Shown: positions 53,256 to 61,117 of the stretch, piece after piece | How the letters are laid out: each line of letters starts with the position of its first letter | How positions within the stretch are numbered: the first letter of the stretch is position 1 | From: Arthrobacter alpinus | GTDB lineage: Bacteria; Actinomycetota; Actinomycetes; Actinomycetales; Micrococcaceae | Reading direction: 5' to 3' | NCBI RefSeq assembly: GCF_001294625.1 | Contig: NZ_CP012677.1 | Span: 1,240,001 to 1,304,000, forward strand | Length of the DNA stretch: 64,000 nucleotides | The notes under the pieces: generated by a model | Databases searched by the model: none | Told to the model about the DNA's origin: nothing | What the model saw: only the letters and a program-made list of their open reading frames with translations | Program-made: the position numbers and the translations under genes

Positions 53256-53674
53256 CAATTCCCCTTTGCGGTTTTTTCTTGCCTGAACTGAGCGGCGTCG
53301 TCGCCTAGCCAGGTTCCGTCAAAGTCTACGGGCTGACTGGGCGAGTCCGGCTCCTTGCAAGCAGCCAGGCCCTGCGGCGCAGTGCCAGCACCGAACCCCC
53401 TACCACCAGGAGGAACACGGCGGTCCGCAGAATTACCGTAGGTTTGCGGACCCTGCCTGGGCCAGGCTGGCAGCCACCGGGGCCAGTCCGCGCACCGTCA
53501 ACGGTGTGGCTCTAGCAGTATCCGGCAATCTTCTCGGTCAGGGCCGATGCCGTTGCCGGTGAGAGCCCAATGTGTTTGGCACTTTCCCGGACCGAGCGCG
53601 GAGAGTGGTCCCGGTCCTATAGTGGAGCTACCGGCATCCGGAGGAAGCCATGAACCACGCCTAAGGGAGTACCT
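53256..53674. other. Intergenic region with a possible HTH gene remnant
   Basis: About 420 bases without a supported gene. On the minus strand near 53600-53510 a short stretch (SVRESAKHIGLSPATASALT, then a few residues and a stop) reads like the helix-turn-helix end of a lost regulator or transposase. Nothing upstream continues it. The right part holds the promoter of the epimerase gene. Confidence 0.4.
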
Positions 53675-54541
53675 ATGAAAATTGCAGTGACAGGCGGCAG
53701 CGGAAAACTAGGACGCCATGTGGTGCGCAGGCTCACCGACGACGGCCACCAGGTACTGAATCTGGACCGGGCCGGGGAGCGCGGACCGGGGCTAGTGGTG
53801 GTGGACCTGCGCAATTACGGGCAGGTCCTGGACGTTTTCTTGGGCTTGGATGACAGGCACAGCGGATTCGACGCCGTGGTGCACCTGGGCGCCATTCCGG
53901 CGCCCGGGCTCCTGCCGGACGCCGCCACCTTCGAAAACAACATGCTCTCCACCTACAACGTCTTCCAGGCGGCCCGGCGGGCGGGTATTAAAAGGCTCGT
54001 TTACGCCTCCAGCGAGACGGTCCTGGGACTGCCGTTCGACGTCGACCCTCCCTACATTCCCGTCGATGAGGACTATCCCGCCCGGCCGGAAAGTACCTAT
54101 TCGCTGGTCAAGGTCCTGGAGGAGCAGATGGCCACGGAGATGACCCGCTGGGATCCGCAGCTGAGTATCGTGGGCTTGCGGTTCTCTAACGTCATGAATG
54201 TGGCGGACTACGCTGCCTTCCCCTCCTTTGACGCCGACGCCATGGCCCGCAAGTGGAACCTGTGGGGCTACATCGACGGCCGGGACGGGGCGCAGGCCGT
54301 GGCGCGGGCCCTTGAAAACGGCCAGCCAGGCTTCCAAGCGTTCATCATCGCCAACGCGGACACCGTGATGAGCCGTTCCAGCGCGGAGCTGGCCGCCGAG
54401 GTGTTCCCGTCTGTGCCGGTGCGCAAGGACCTCGGTGAACACGAGACCCTGCTGTCCATCGACAAGGCGCAACGGCTGCTGGGCTTTGTTCCCGAACACT
54501 CCTGGCGCAACCACCAAGCAACCGTCCCGGACCAGAACTGA
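53675..54541 (+). CDS. NAD-dependent epimerase/dehydratase (extended SDR)
   Basis: 288 residues with the NAD motif TGGSGKLGRH at the N-terminus, DLRN marking the end of the second strand, ASSETVLG (catalytic Ser) and YSLVK (catalytic Tyr and Lys). It belongs to the UDP-sugar epimerase-like group; a sugar or sugar-acid substrate is likely, but none can be named. AAGGGAG lies seven bases before the ATG. An aldo/keto reductase gene follows after 26 bases and is probably in the same operon. Confidence 0.88.
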   Translation: MKIAVTGGSGKLGRHVVRRLTDDGHQVLNLDRAGERGPGLVVVDLRNYGQVLDVFLGLDDRHSGFDAVVHLGAIPAPGLLPDAATFENNMLSTYNVFQAARRAGIKRLVYASSETVLGLPFDVDPPYIPVDEDYPARPESTYSLVKVLEEQMATEMTRWDPQLSIVGLRFSNVMNVADYAAFPSFDADAMARKWNLWGYIDGRDGAQAVARALENGQPGFQAFIIANADTVMSRSSAELAAEVFPSVPVRKDLGEHETLLSIDKAQRLLGFVPEHSWRNHQATVPDQN

Positions 54542-54567
54542 TCACCACCAAGAATTGAGGGGCACCA

Positions 54568-55599
54568 ATGGAATACCGCATATTGGGTAACAGTGGCGCC
54601 GTGGTTTCCAACTTCGCGCTGGGCACCATGACGTTCGGGGCGGAGGCAAGCGAGGCGACGTCCCACACTCTCCTCGATGCTTATGTGGCCGCCGGTGGCA
54701 CCTTCGTCGACACCGCGGATGTGTACAGCGCCGGGGGGTCGGAGGAGATCATTGGCCGGTGGCTGGCGAAGCGGCCGGACGCGCGGGAGTCGGTGGTGCT
54801 CGCCACCAAAGGCCGCTTTCCCATGGGTGCCTCCCCGAACGATGTCGGGACCTCCCGCAAGCATCTCACGCGCGCCCTGGATGACTCCTTGCGCCGGTTG
54901 GGGGTGGAACAGATCGACCTGTACCAAATGCACGCGTGGGATCCCATCACCCCTGTTGAGGAGACGCTGCGGTTCCTCAACGACGCCGTCAGCCGGGGCA
55001 AGATCGCTTACTACGGGTTCTCGAACTTCCTGGGCTGGCAGCTGACCAAGGCCGTCCATGTCGCCGCGTCGCATGGCTGGAATGCGCCGGTCACACTGCA
55101 GCCCCAGTACAACCTGCTGGTGCGGGAGATTGAGTTGGAGGTTGTTCCGGCGTCCCAGGACGCCGGGATCGGGTTGCTGCCGTGGTCGCCCTTGGGTGGG
55201 GGCTGGCTCACCGGCAAGTATCAGCGCGACGTGCCGCCGGCAGGGGCCACCCGTCTGGGCGAGAACCCCACCCGCGGCATGGAGGCCTGGCAGCAACGCA
55301 ACGACAACCCGCGAACGTGGGAGGTGATCGGAGCCGTCCAAGAGGTGGCGGCAGCACACGGCGTCACCGCCTCCCAAGTGGCGCTGGCCTGGCTGGCCGC
55401 CCGCCCCGCCGTCACCTCGGTAATCCTGGGCGCGCGCACCACCGAACAGCTCACGGACAACCTGGCCGCGGCGGCGCTGGAGCTCACCGGTGCGGAGCTG
55501 CAGGCACTCGCCGACGTCAGTGAACCGCGTCTGGGCGTTTACCCGTACGGCCCCATGGCCCAGGAACAGCGAAGCCGGAAGATCCAAGGGGGCCGATAG
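54568..55599 (+). CDS. Aldo/keto reductase
   Basis: 343 residues, a TIM barrel of the YajO/YakC-like group. The catalytic tetrad is visible: Asp and Tyr in VDTADVYSAGGSEE, Lys in VLATKGRF, His in LYQMHAWDP. The C-terminal NADPH-binding part is WLAARPAVTSVILGARTTEQ. It reduces carbonyl compounds with NADPH; the physiological substrate is unknown. GAGGGG lies eight bases upstream of the ATG. Neighbouring the epimerase, it may act on the same carbohydrate. Confidence 0.92.
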   Translation: MEYRILGNSGAVVSNFALGTMTFGAEASEATSHTLLDAYVAAGGTFVDTADVYSAGGSEEIIGRWLAKRPDARESVVLATKGRFPMGASPNDVGTSRKHLTRALDDSLRRLGVEQIDLYQMHAWDPITPVEETLRFLNDAVSRGKIAYYGFSNFLGWQLTKAVHVAASHGWNAPVTLQPQYNLLVREIELEVVPASQDAGIGLLPWSPLGGGWLTGKYQRDVPPAGATRLGENPTRGMEAWQQRNDNPRTWEVIGAVQEVAAAHGVTASQVALAWLAARPAVTSVILGARTTEQLTDNLAAAALELTGAELQALADVSEPRLGVYPYGPMAQEQRSRKIQGGR

Positions 55600-55660
55600 C
55601 CCTCTTTGTGGGTATCCGCCGCCGGTCAAGAGCTGACGTGCTGCACGCCCTCGGCGAGCC

Positions 55661-56530
55661 TCAGGCGGGGGCCAGATTCCGGCGTCGGACCTCCTTGTAA
55701 CGGTTCACCAGCAGGCCGTGGCGGGGGCTGAAGAAGTAGACCAGGGCAAACGCCGCGCCCTGGGTCAGCACCACCATCCCGCCGGACGCCGCATCGAGGT
55801 AGTAACTGGCGTAAAGCCCGACGACGGCGCACGCGGCCGAGATGGTTGGCGCCAGCACCAGCATGCGCCCGAAGCGGTCGGTGAGCAGGTACGCCGTCGC
55901 ACCGGGAATGATCAACATGGCCACCACCAGCACCACGCCCACCGCCTGCAGCGCCACCACGGAAGTCAAAGCCAGCAGCCCGAGCAGGAACGCGCCGAGC
56001 ATGCGCGGGTTCAGGCCGATGGCGTGGGCGTGCGTGGGGTCGAAGGCGTAGAGGGTGAAGTCGCGGCGTTTGATGACCAGAATGGCGAAGGTGACCGCGC
56101 CGAGGACCAGCACCTGGACCAGGTCGGAGTGGCTCAGGCCCAGCAGGTTGCCGAAGATGATGTGGGTGAGGTCCGTCTGGCTGGGCGTGACGGAGATCAG
56201 CACCAGCCCCAAGGCAAAGAGCGTGGTGAACACGATGCCGATGGCGGCGTCCTCCTTGACCCGGCTGGTGTCGCGCACGGCCCCGATCAGGGCCACAGCC
56301 AGGAAGCCGAACAGCACCGCTCCGACGGCAAAGGGCGCTCCGAGAATGTAGGCCAGGGCGACACCGGGCAGCACGGCGTGGGAGACGGCGTCGCCCATCA
56401 GGGACCAGCCGATCAGCACCAGCCAGCACGAGAGTACGGCGCAGACCACGGCCGCGATCACGGTGACCACGAGGGCGCGCTGCATGAAGACGTAGTCGAA
56501 GGGTTCCAGTAGGAATTCAAAAACACTCAT
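55661..56530 (-). CDS. Mn/Zn/Fe-type ABC transporter permease (ABC-3 family)
   Basis: 289 residues with eight or nine helices. FMQRALVVTVIAAVVCAVLS, LMGDAVSHAVLPGVALAY and IIFGNLLGLSHSDL are the conserved segments of the MntB/TroC/ZnuB family. ATG 56530 lies in the stop of the ATPase gene (ATGA); a longer reading to 56752 falls within that gene. Third gene of the metal-importer operon. Confidence 0.93.
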   Translation of the reverse strand: MSVFEFLLEPFDYVFMQRALVVTVIAAVVCAVLSCWLVLIGWSLMGDAVSHAVLPGVALAYILGAPFAVGAVLFGFLAVALIGAVRDTSRVKEDAAIGIVFTTLFALGLVLISVTPSQTDLTHIIFGNLLGLSHSDLVQVLVLGAVTFAILVIKRRDFTLYAFDPTHAHAIGLNPRMLGAFLLGLLALTSVVALQAVGVVLVVAMLIIPGATAYLLTDRFGRMLVLAPTISAACAVVGLYASYYLDAASGGMVVLTQGAAFALVYFFSPRHGLLVNRYKEVRRRNLAPA

Positions 56531-57309
56531 GCCGGCACTTCTGCCGCACTCATGACAGCCGCGGTAGCGGTATCGAGGCCGAAGGCCAGGGCCAGGTTTT
56601 CCGGGCGCAGCACCTCGTCCGGGCTGCCGTGCAGCAGGACGCGGCGCATCAGCAGCACGGCCTCGTCGGCTAAATCCGGCAGGGCGTGTAGGTCGTGGGT
56701 GGAGACCAGGACGGTGGCACCGTCCGCGGCCAGGCCCTTGAGCAGGGCACAAATGGTGGCTTCGGAGCGCTTGTCCACGCCGGCAAACGGTTCGTCCAGC
56801 AGCAATGTGGTGGCGCCCTGGGCGATGCCGCGGGCCACAAAAGTGCGTTTCTTCTGCCCTCCCGAGAGCTGGCCGATCTGGCGGTGGGCAAAGTCGTTCA
56901 GATCCACGCGCTCCAGGGCGTCGGCCACGGCGAGCCTGTCGGCCTTGCGAGGCCGCCGGCTCATGCCCATGTGCCCGTACCGGCCCATCATGACCACGTC
57001 CTGAACCGAGAGCGGGAACTGCCAGTCCACGTCCTCACTTTGTGGCACGTAGCTGACGACGCCGGACCGCCTCGCCTGGGCGGGGGTGGCGCCGCCAATG
57101 GTGACGCTGCCGGCGTCGGGCTTCACCAGGCCCATGATGGACTTGAACAAGGTGGACTTGCCCGAACCGTTCATGCCGACAAGGCCGCAGATCCGGCCTC
57201 TTTCCAGCTTGAGGCTGGCCCCGTCCAGGGCCAGCACGTCGCCGTAGTGGACGGTCACGGAGTCGACGTCGATCGCTGGGACCGAGGCTGTTGCTGGGGT
57301 GGGCCTCAT
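56527..57309 (-). CDS. Mn/Zn/Fe-type ABC transporter ATP-binding protein
   Basis: 260 residues, one nucleotide-binding domain: Walker A GMNGSGKST, the Q-loop in VPQSEDVDWQFPLSVQDVVM (typical of manganese/zinc importers), signature LSGGQKKRTFVARG, Walker B TLLLDEPFAGVD and switch His in STHDLHAL. ATGA overlaps on both sides couple it to the binding-protein and permease genes. Confidence 0.94.
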   Translation of the reverse strand: MRPTPATASVPAIDVDSVTVHYGDVLALDGASLKLERGRICGLVGMNGSGKSTLFKSIMGLVKPDAGSVTIGGATPAQARRSGVVSYVPQSEDVDWQFPLSVQDVVMMGRYGHMGMSRRPRKADRLAVADALERVDLNDFAHRQIGQLSGGQKKRTFVARGIAQGATTLLLDEPFAGVDKRSEATICALLKGLAADGATVLVSTHDLHALPDLADEAVLLMRRVLLHGSPDEVLRPENLALAFGLDTATAAVMSAAEVPA

Positions 57310-58256
57310 GACCGGGCTCCGGTGAGTGCGTCGACGATAACCTTGGCGTCGTGCTTGATCAGCTCCAAGTAGGTGGGGACAGGGCCGTCTGCTTCGGAGA
57401 GTGAATCGACGTAGAGGGTGCCGCCAAAGACGGCGTCCGTTGCCTCGACCACACGGTCCATGGGGTCCGCGGAAACGGTGGATTCACAAAAGACGGCCGG
57501 CACCTGGTTGGTGCGGACAAATTCGATGGTGCTGGCGATCTGCTGCGGTGTGGCCTGCTGCTCGGCGTTGACGGCCCAAATGTACTTCTCCGTCAGGCCA
57601 GCGTCGCGGGCCAGGTAGGAGAAGGCGCCCTCGCAGCTGACCAGGGCGCGCTGGTTCTTCGGAAGGACGGCGAGGTCCTTGACCAGGCTGTCCTGGACCT
57701 CCTGCAAGGTGGCGTTGTAGGCGGCGCCGTTGTTCTTGTAGAACTCGGCGTTGGCGGGATCCAGGTCCTGGAAAGCCTCCACCATGTTCTCCACATAGAT
57801 CTGCACATTCTTCGGCGACATCCAGGCGTGCGGGTTCGGCATGTCCTTGTAGGCGTCCTCGGCGATGTTGATGGCGTCCACCCCGTCGGTGACGACGGCG
57901 TGGGGTGCATTTACGTCTCGGACAAACTGTTCGAACCAGGCTTCCAGCCCCATCCCGTTGTCCAGGATCAGGTCGGCCTTGGCGGCCTTGCGGATGTCGC
58001 CCGGGGTGGGTTCGTAGCCGTGGATCTCCGCACCGGCCTTGGTGATGGACTCCACCCGGAGCTTGTCGCCGGCTACGTTCTGGGCGATATCGGCCAGGAC
58101 GGTGAAGGTGGTGAGGACGACGGGGCGGCCGTCACCGGCATCACCGGAGGCCTCGCCGGGTGCTGCGCAGCTGGTCAGGGTTAGGGCGAGAACGGTGGCG
58201 CCGGCCGTCGCTGCCAGCCGGACGGCTGTGAGGACTTTGGGTAGGTAAATTGGCAT
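57306..58256 (-). CDS. Metal-binding ABC transporter lipoprotein (cluster A-1)
   Basis: 316 residues. The signal peptide ends in a lipobox (LTLTSC). The metal ligands of this family are present: His in GAEIHGYEPTPGDI, His in NPHAWMSPKN, Glu in SCEGAFSYLARD and Asp in VDSLSEADGP. There is no long His-rich loop, which argues for manganese or iron over zinc, but this is inference. ATG 58256 has no ribosome site and lies 13 bases from a DtxR/MntR-like palindrome. First gene of the operon. Confidence 0.92.
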   Translation of the reverse strand: MPIYLPKVLTAVRLAATAGATVLALTLTSCAAPGEASGDAGDGRPVVLTTFTVLADIAQNVAGDKLRVESITKAGAEIHGYEPTPGDIRKAAKADLILDNGMGLEAWFEQFVRDVNAPHAVVTDGVDAINIAEDAYKDMPNPHAWMSPKNVQIYVENMVEAFQDLDPANAEFYKNNGAAYNATLQEVQDSLVKDLAVLPKNQRALVSCEGAFSYLARDAGLTEKYIWAVNAEQQATPQQIASTIEFVRTNQVPAVFCESTVSADPMDRVVEATDAVFGGTLYVDSLSEADGPVPTYLELIKHDAKVIVDALTGARS

Positions 58257-58269
58257 GAACTGACCATAG

Positions 58270-58285
58270 TTTAGGTATACCGAAA
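58270..58285. promoter_or_regulatory. DtxR/MntR-type operator candidate
   Basis: TTTAGGTATACCGAAA is a 16-bp palindrome with one mismatch (perfect would be TTTAGGTATACCTAAA). It overlaps the likely promoter of the metal-importer operon. The form resembles boxes bound by metal-dependent DtxR-family repressors such as MntR. Confidence 0.6.
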
Positions 58286-58380
58286 ATACCAATTGCGGCC
58301 CACCGTAACAATAGCTTTTTCCTATCCTGTCCGTATTGGCGCCACCCACACCGTAGACAATATCTGGACACCCGGCGCAC

Positions 58381-58406
58381 CGGGCCGCTGACTAGGCGGC
58401 GGCCCG
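58381..58406 (-). terminator. Hairpin after the DUF4389 gene
   Basis: CGGGCCGC pairs with GCGGCCCG across a ten-base loop, 10 bases after the minus-strand stop codon at 58416. No T run. Confidence 0.5.
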
Positions 58407-58415
58407 CTGGCCGGA

Positions 58416-59945
58416 CTAGACCGGCGGCCCGGGCTGCCCGTCAACTGGCAGGGGCTCGAAAGGGGCGCCCGGTTCCGCGGGGCCCTGGTCCAGACGGAAC
58501 GGCGGGTACTCGTCGCGCATGAGGAGCGCGTAGCAGGCCACGCGGTAGATCCACCGGTTGATTCCCATGACCAGGTCGAAGAGTGTGGGTTGGTACCTGC
58601 CGGTGAACAGGAGCATGACGGCGGCGATGAGCACCAGGAGCCCGAGCAAGGAGAAACCTGTGTTGCGGGCGTAGTCCTGTCCCCAGGAATCGCTGCCTCC
58701 CCACGGGGCCCAGACGCTGCCGGTAAAGATGGCAATGATCAGCAGGTGCGGAATCGCCAGCAGCCATCCTTTGACCAGGACCAGACCGTGCGCGAGCCGC
58801 TGGGGGTAGTCCACCTCGAAGTCTGCGGGATAGTCCGTGGCGGCGAAGGTGAAGGGCGGGTACTTGTCGGTGGCCAGAGCCGAATAGGCATAAAAGGCGA
58901 CCCGCCAATTCCAGCGCAGGACCCCTACGTTGAAGTCAAAGAGCGAACGCGGGTAGCGGCCTGTGAACAAGATGGCCAAGCCTGCGATGAGGGTTGTGAA
59001 GAAGAAGGCAAACCACAGGAAGAACAAGATGATGAAGTGGGGGATAGCCAGAAGCCATTTGACCAGCCACAAGCCGCGGGAAAGCTGCGGGTCCAGATAC
59101 CCGGACAGTTGCGCCGGATAGCGCTTCGCCTCTGCCATGCTCCCCGGCGTGCCCACGTCGCCCGGCACTGCCGTGCCCGTTGCCGTACCCACACTCGGCC
59201 GCCCTGCACCGCCCTGGCTCGATGGGGGTAGGCCCCTGCCGACGCCAATGGCTCCCAAGGCTATCAGCCCGGCCCCGACGAGCAGGATGAGGATCCCGGC
59301 AATTAACAACGCTGGTGTAAGGGTTCCAAACAGCTCGGAATGGAACCCGGCCTGCATTTTCACGGAGACGCCTGCGCTCGCATCGGCGTTCATGACCACC
59401 ATGACCACGTCCGCACCGCTGATGTCCATGGTGACTTGCTGTGTTCCGGGCCCGGAAGCGGACTCTGTCCAGAAGCCCTGGGCGGCCGGGGCTGTTGGTG
59501 TCGCCGTTCCCGGCTGATCCCGGTAGCTCACCCGGAACGGGGATGTTTCGATGCCGGTGATCTGGGTGGTGTGTACGCCGCTGAGATAGCTCTCTACCTG
59601 GGCTTTGGGGCCAATACCAATGAAGACCTGGCCGCCGGGGGCGGAGGACGTGGCGGCCAGCCGTATGCTGCCCAGGTCAAAGGGGATCCTGTCGGTGCCG
59701 ATGTCCGCCGGTGGAGAGATGAGCGCGTAGGACGCCGTGGAGAAGCCGTGGGCGGAGGAGGTGAAATAGCCGTCGGGTCCTTGCTGGGAAGCCACCACGG
59801 CCGAGGCAATGCCGCCGGCGATCCCACCCACTCCCAGCATGGCCAGAATCGTCCCCAGGACAAGCGCGACGACGGAGCCCGCCCGTGAGCGGTGGACGTT
59901 GCCTGGGTTTGGACTCTTGCTTTGAACCATCGGATTGCTGGTCAT
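58416..59945 (-). CDS. DUF4389 membrane protein with two tandem domains
   Basis: 509 residues: a cytoplasmic N-terminus, a helix at about 21-45, an extracytoplasmic region to about 215, a second helix (LLIAGILILLVGAGLIALGA), then two DUF4389 repeats. Each repeat has R(G/A)LxLVKxWLLAIPH, two helices and FTGRY(P/Q)xxLFDxxxGxxRWxxRV-(A)-Y, followed by a Y-P-P-F motif (DKYPPF, DEYPPF). Function unknown. ATG 59945 with AAGGGAC upstream. Possibly in one transcript with the small genes upstream of it. Confidence 0.82.
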   Translation of the reverse strand: MTSNPMVQSKSPNPGNVHRSRAGSVVALVLGTILAMLGVGGIAGGIASAVVASQQGPDGYFTSSAHGFSTASYALISPPADIGTDRIPFDLGSIRLAATSSAPGGQVFIGIGPKAQVESYLSGVHTTQITGIETSPFRVSYRDQPGTATPTAPAAQGFWTESASGPGTQQVTMDISGADVVMVVMNADASAGVSVKMQAGFHSELFGTLTPALLIAGILILLVGAGLIALGAIGVGRGLPPSSQGGAGRPSVGTATGTAVPGDVGTPGSMAEAKRYPAQLSGYLDPQLSRGLWLVKWLLAIPHFIILFFLWFAFFFTTLIAGLAILFTGRYPRSLFDFNVGVLRWNWRVAFYAYSALATDKYPPFTFAATDYPADFEVDYPQRLAHGLVLVKGWLLAIPHLLIIAIFTGSVWAPWGGSDSWGQDYARNTGFSLLGLLVLIAAVMLLFTGRYQPTLFDLVMGINRWIYRVACYALLMRDEYPPFRLDQGPAEPGAPFEPLPVDGQPGPPV

Positions 59946-60006
59946 GGCTGTCCCTTCGATTGTTTCAACCTTGTAGCGCCGGAGCCTGATTGGCAAGGGT
60001 CAAAGG

Positions 60007-60267
60007 TCACAGTTGTTGCCGTGGCCGGGTATTCGGCAGGTCGAGGACCTCCACCGAGATCAAGATGATGCCCAGATCGCGGATCTTTACGAGCAGGCCA
60101 TGCAAGGCGGCCTGATCGGGCACCGGGCCCCGAAGGGTCGTGGTGCCGTTGCCGTCGCGGCTTAGTGTCAGGCCGTCAAACCACGGCACCCACCGGTCAT
60201 CGAGGAGTCCGTCTACCCGGATGCGGTAGCTGGCGGGCAGGGGCGGCTTGGGATCGTGCACAGTCAT
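60007..60267 (-). CDS. Small conserved protein of unknown function
   Basis: 86 residues. The pattern YRIRVDGLLDDRWVPWFDGL, TTLRGPVPDQAALHGLLVKI and RDLGIILISVEVLD has the look of a conserved actinobacterial family, often found near DUF4386/DUF4389 membrane genes, without assigned function. It is probably a compact alpha/beta domain; the RDLG...LLSV end resembles a ferredoxin-like fold. Starts at ATG 60267, nine bases after the DUF4386 gene, so likely co-transcribed with it. Confidence 0.65.
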   Translation of the reverse strand: MTVHDPKPPLPASYRIRVDGLLDDRWVPWFDGLTLSRDGNGTTTLRGPVPDQAALHGLLVKIRDLGIILISVEVLDLPNTRPRQQL

Positions 60268-60276
60268 TCCGGGCTG

Positions 60277-60969
60277 TCACTTCGCGTTGGAACCAAGCGG
60301 CGCGACGGACGCCACCGCTGCCGAGCGGGGGGCTGTGCGCTGGGTGTGCTGGGTGCGCCACAGTGAGTAGCCAAGGCAGATCAGGGCCATGGCCGTGGGG
60401 ATGGCAAACAACCGCTCGTTGACCTGGGGAAGCAAGGGGATCGCCATGGTCGCGACGGCTCCGACGGCCAGCAGTACCGCAGCCCACCGGGTCAGGATCT
60501 TGGCCCGGTACAACGCAATTCCGAACAGCAGTCCGCCGGCCATGTACAAGATGCCCGAGGCGGCACTCAGCGGCAGCATCAGGCCGATGCTGCCAACCGG
60601 GTGGCCGCCGGTCGCCGCGACAAAGACGTCGTTAACGTACCCGGGGTTGCTGTGGGCAACGGCAGGCAGGACCACCGCGCCCATGGTCTCCATGCTGAAC
60701 ATGATCAGGTAGCCTGCTCCGAACACGAGGTACCCGATGAGGCCAAGCACGCCCATCCTCTTCACCTGGGACAGATACATGGCGGTGATACCGGCGAGCG
60801 ACAGCAGCGCCATGACCATCTTCAGTGACTGGCGGAACGTGAACTCTGCTGTCGTGGCGAAGTTTGCATCCAGCTGCGGATGGTTGAACTGGACGCCAAT
60901 AAACAACAGCCCTGCACCAACGGCGCAAAGGCCGCCCACGCGGATGAGGGTTGTGGGGTTGATGGACAT
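60277..60969 (-). CDS. DUF4386-like membrane protein
   Basis: 230 residues with six or seven membrane helices (first: TTLIRVGGLCAVGAGLLFIG). A VFGAGYLIMFSMETMGAVVL segment and the loop with NPGYVNDVFVAATGGHPVGS are the least hydrophobic parts. The order of helices suggests the DUF4386-like group; function unknown. AAGGAG six bases before ATG 60969 fixes the start. Followed by the small gene at 60007 and the DUF4389 gene. Confidence 0.6.
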   Translation of the reverse strand: MSINPTTLIRVGGLCAVGAGLLFIGVQFNHPQLDANFATTAEFTFRQSLKMVMALLSLAGITAMYLSQVKRMGVLGLIGYLVFGAGYLIMFSMETMGAVVLPAVAHSNPGYVNDVFVAATGGHPVGSIGLMLPLSAASGILYMAGGLLFGIALYRAKILTRWAAVLLAVGAVATMAIPLLPQVNERLFAIPTAMALICLGYSLWRTQHTQRTAPRSAAVASVAPLGSNAK

Positions 60970-61117
60970 GTTGACTCCTTGGATATGGATCTCCGTGGCC
61001 GTGTGCCGCGGGATAACTCCAAGGTAGAAGCGCGGTGGGTGAGCCGGCATCACCCAATGATGTGAGCGGCAAGGTGAGATCCGCGGGAGCCAGGTTCGTC
61101 CCGTGCGCCGCGCTGTG

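Noticed and set aside
58256..58349. Upstream extension of the metal-binding lipoprotein
   Set aside because: It would run through the DtxR/MntR-like operator and spoil the lipoprotein signal peptide.
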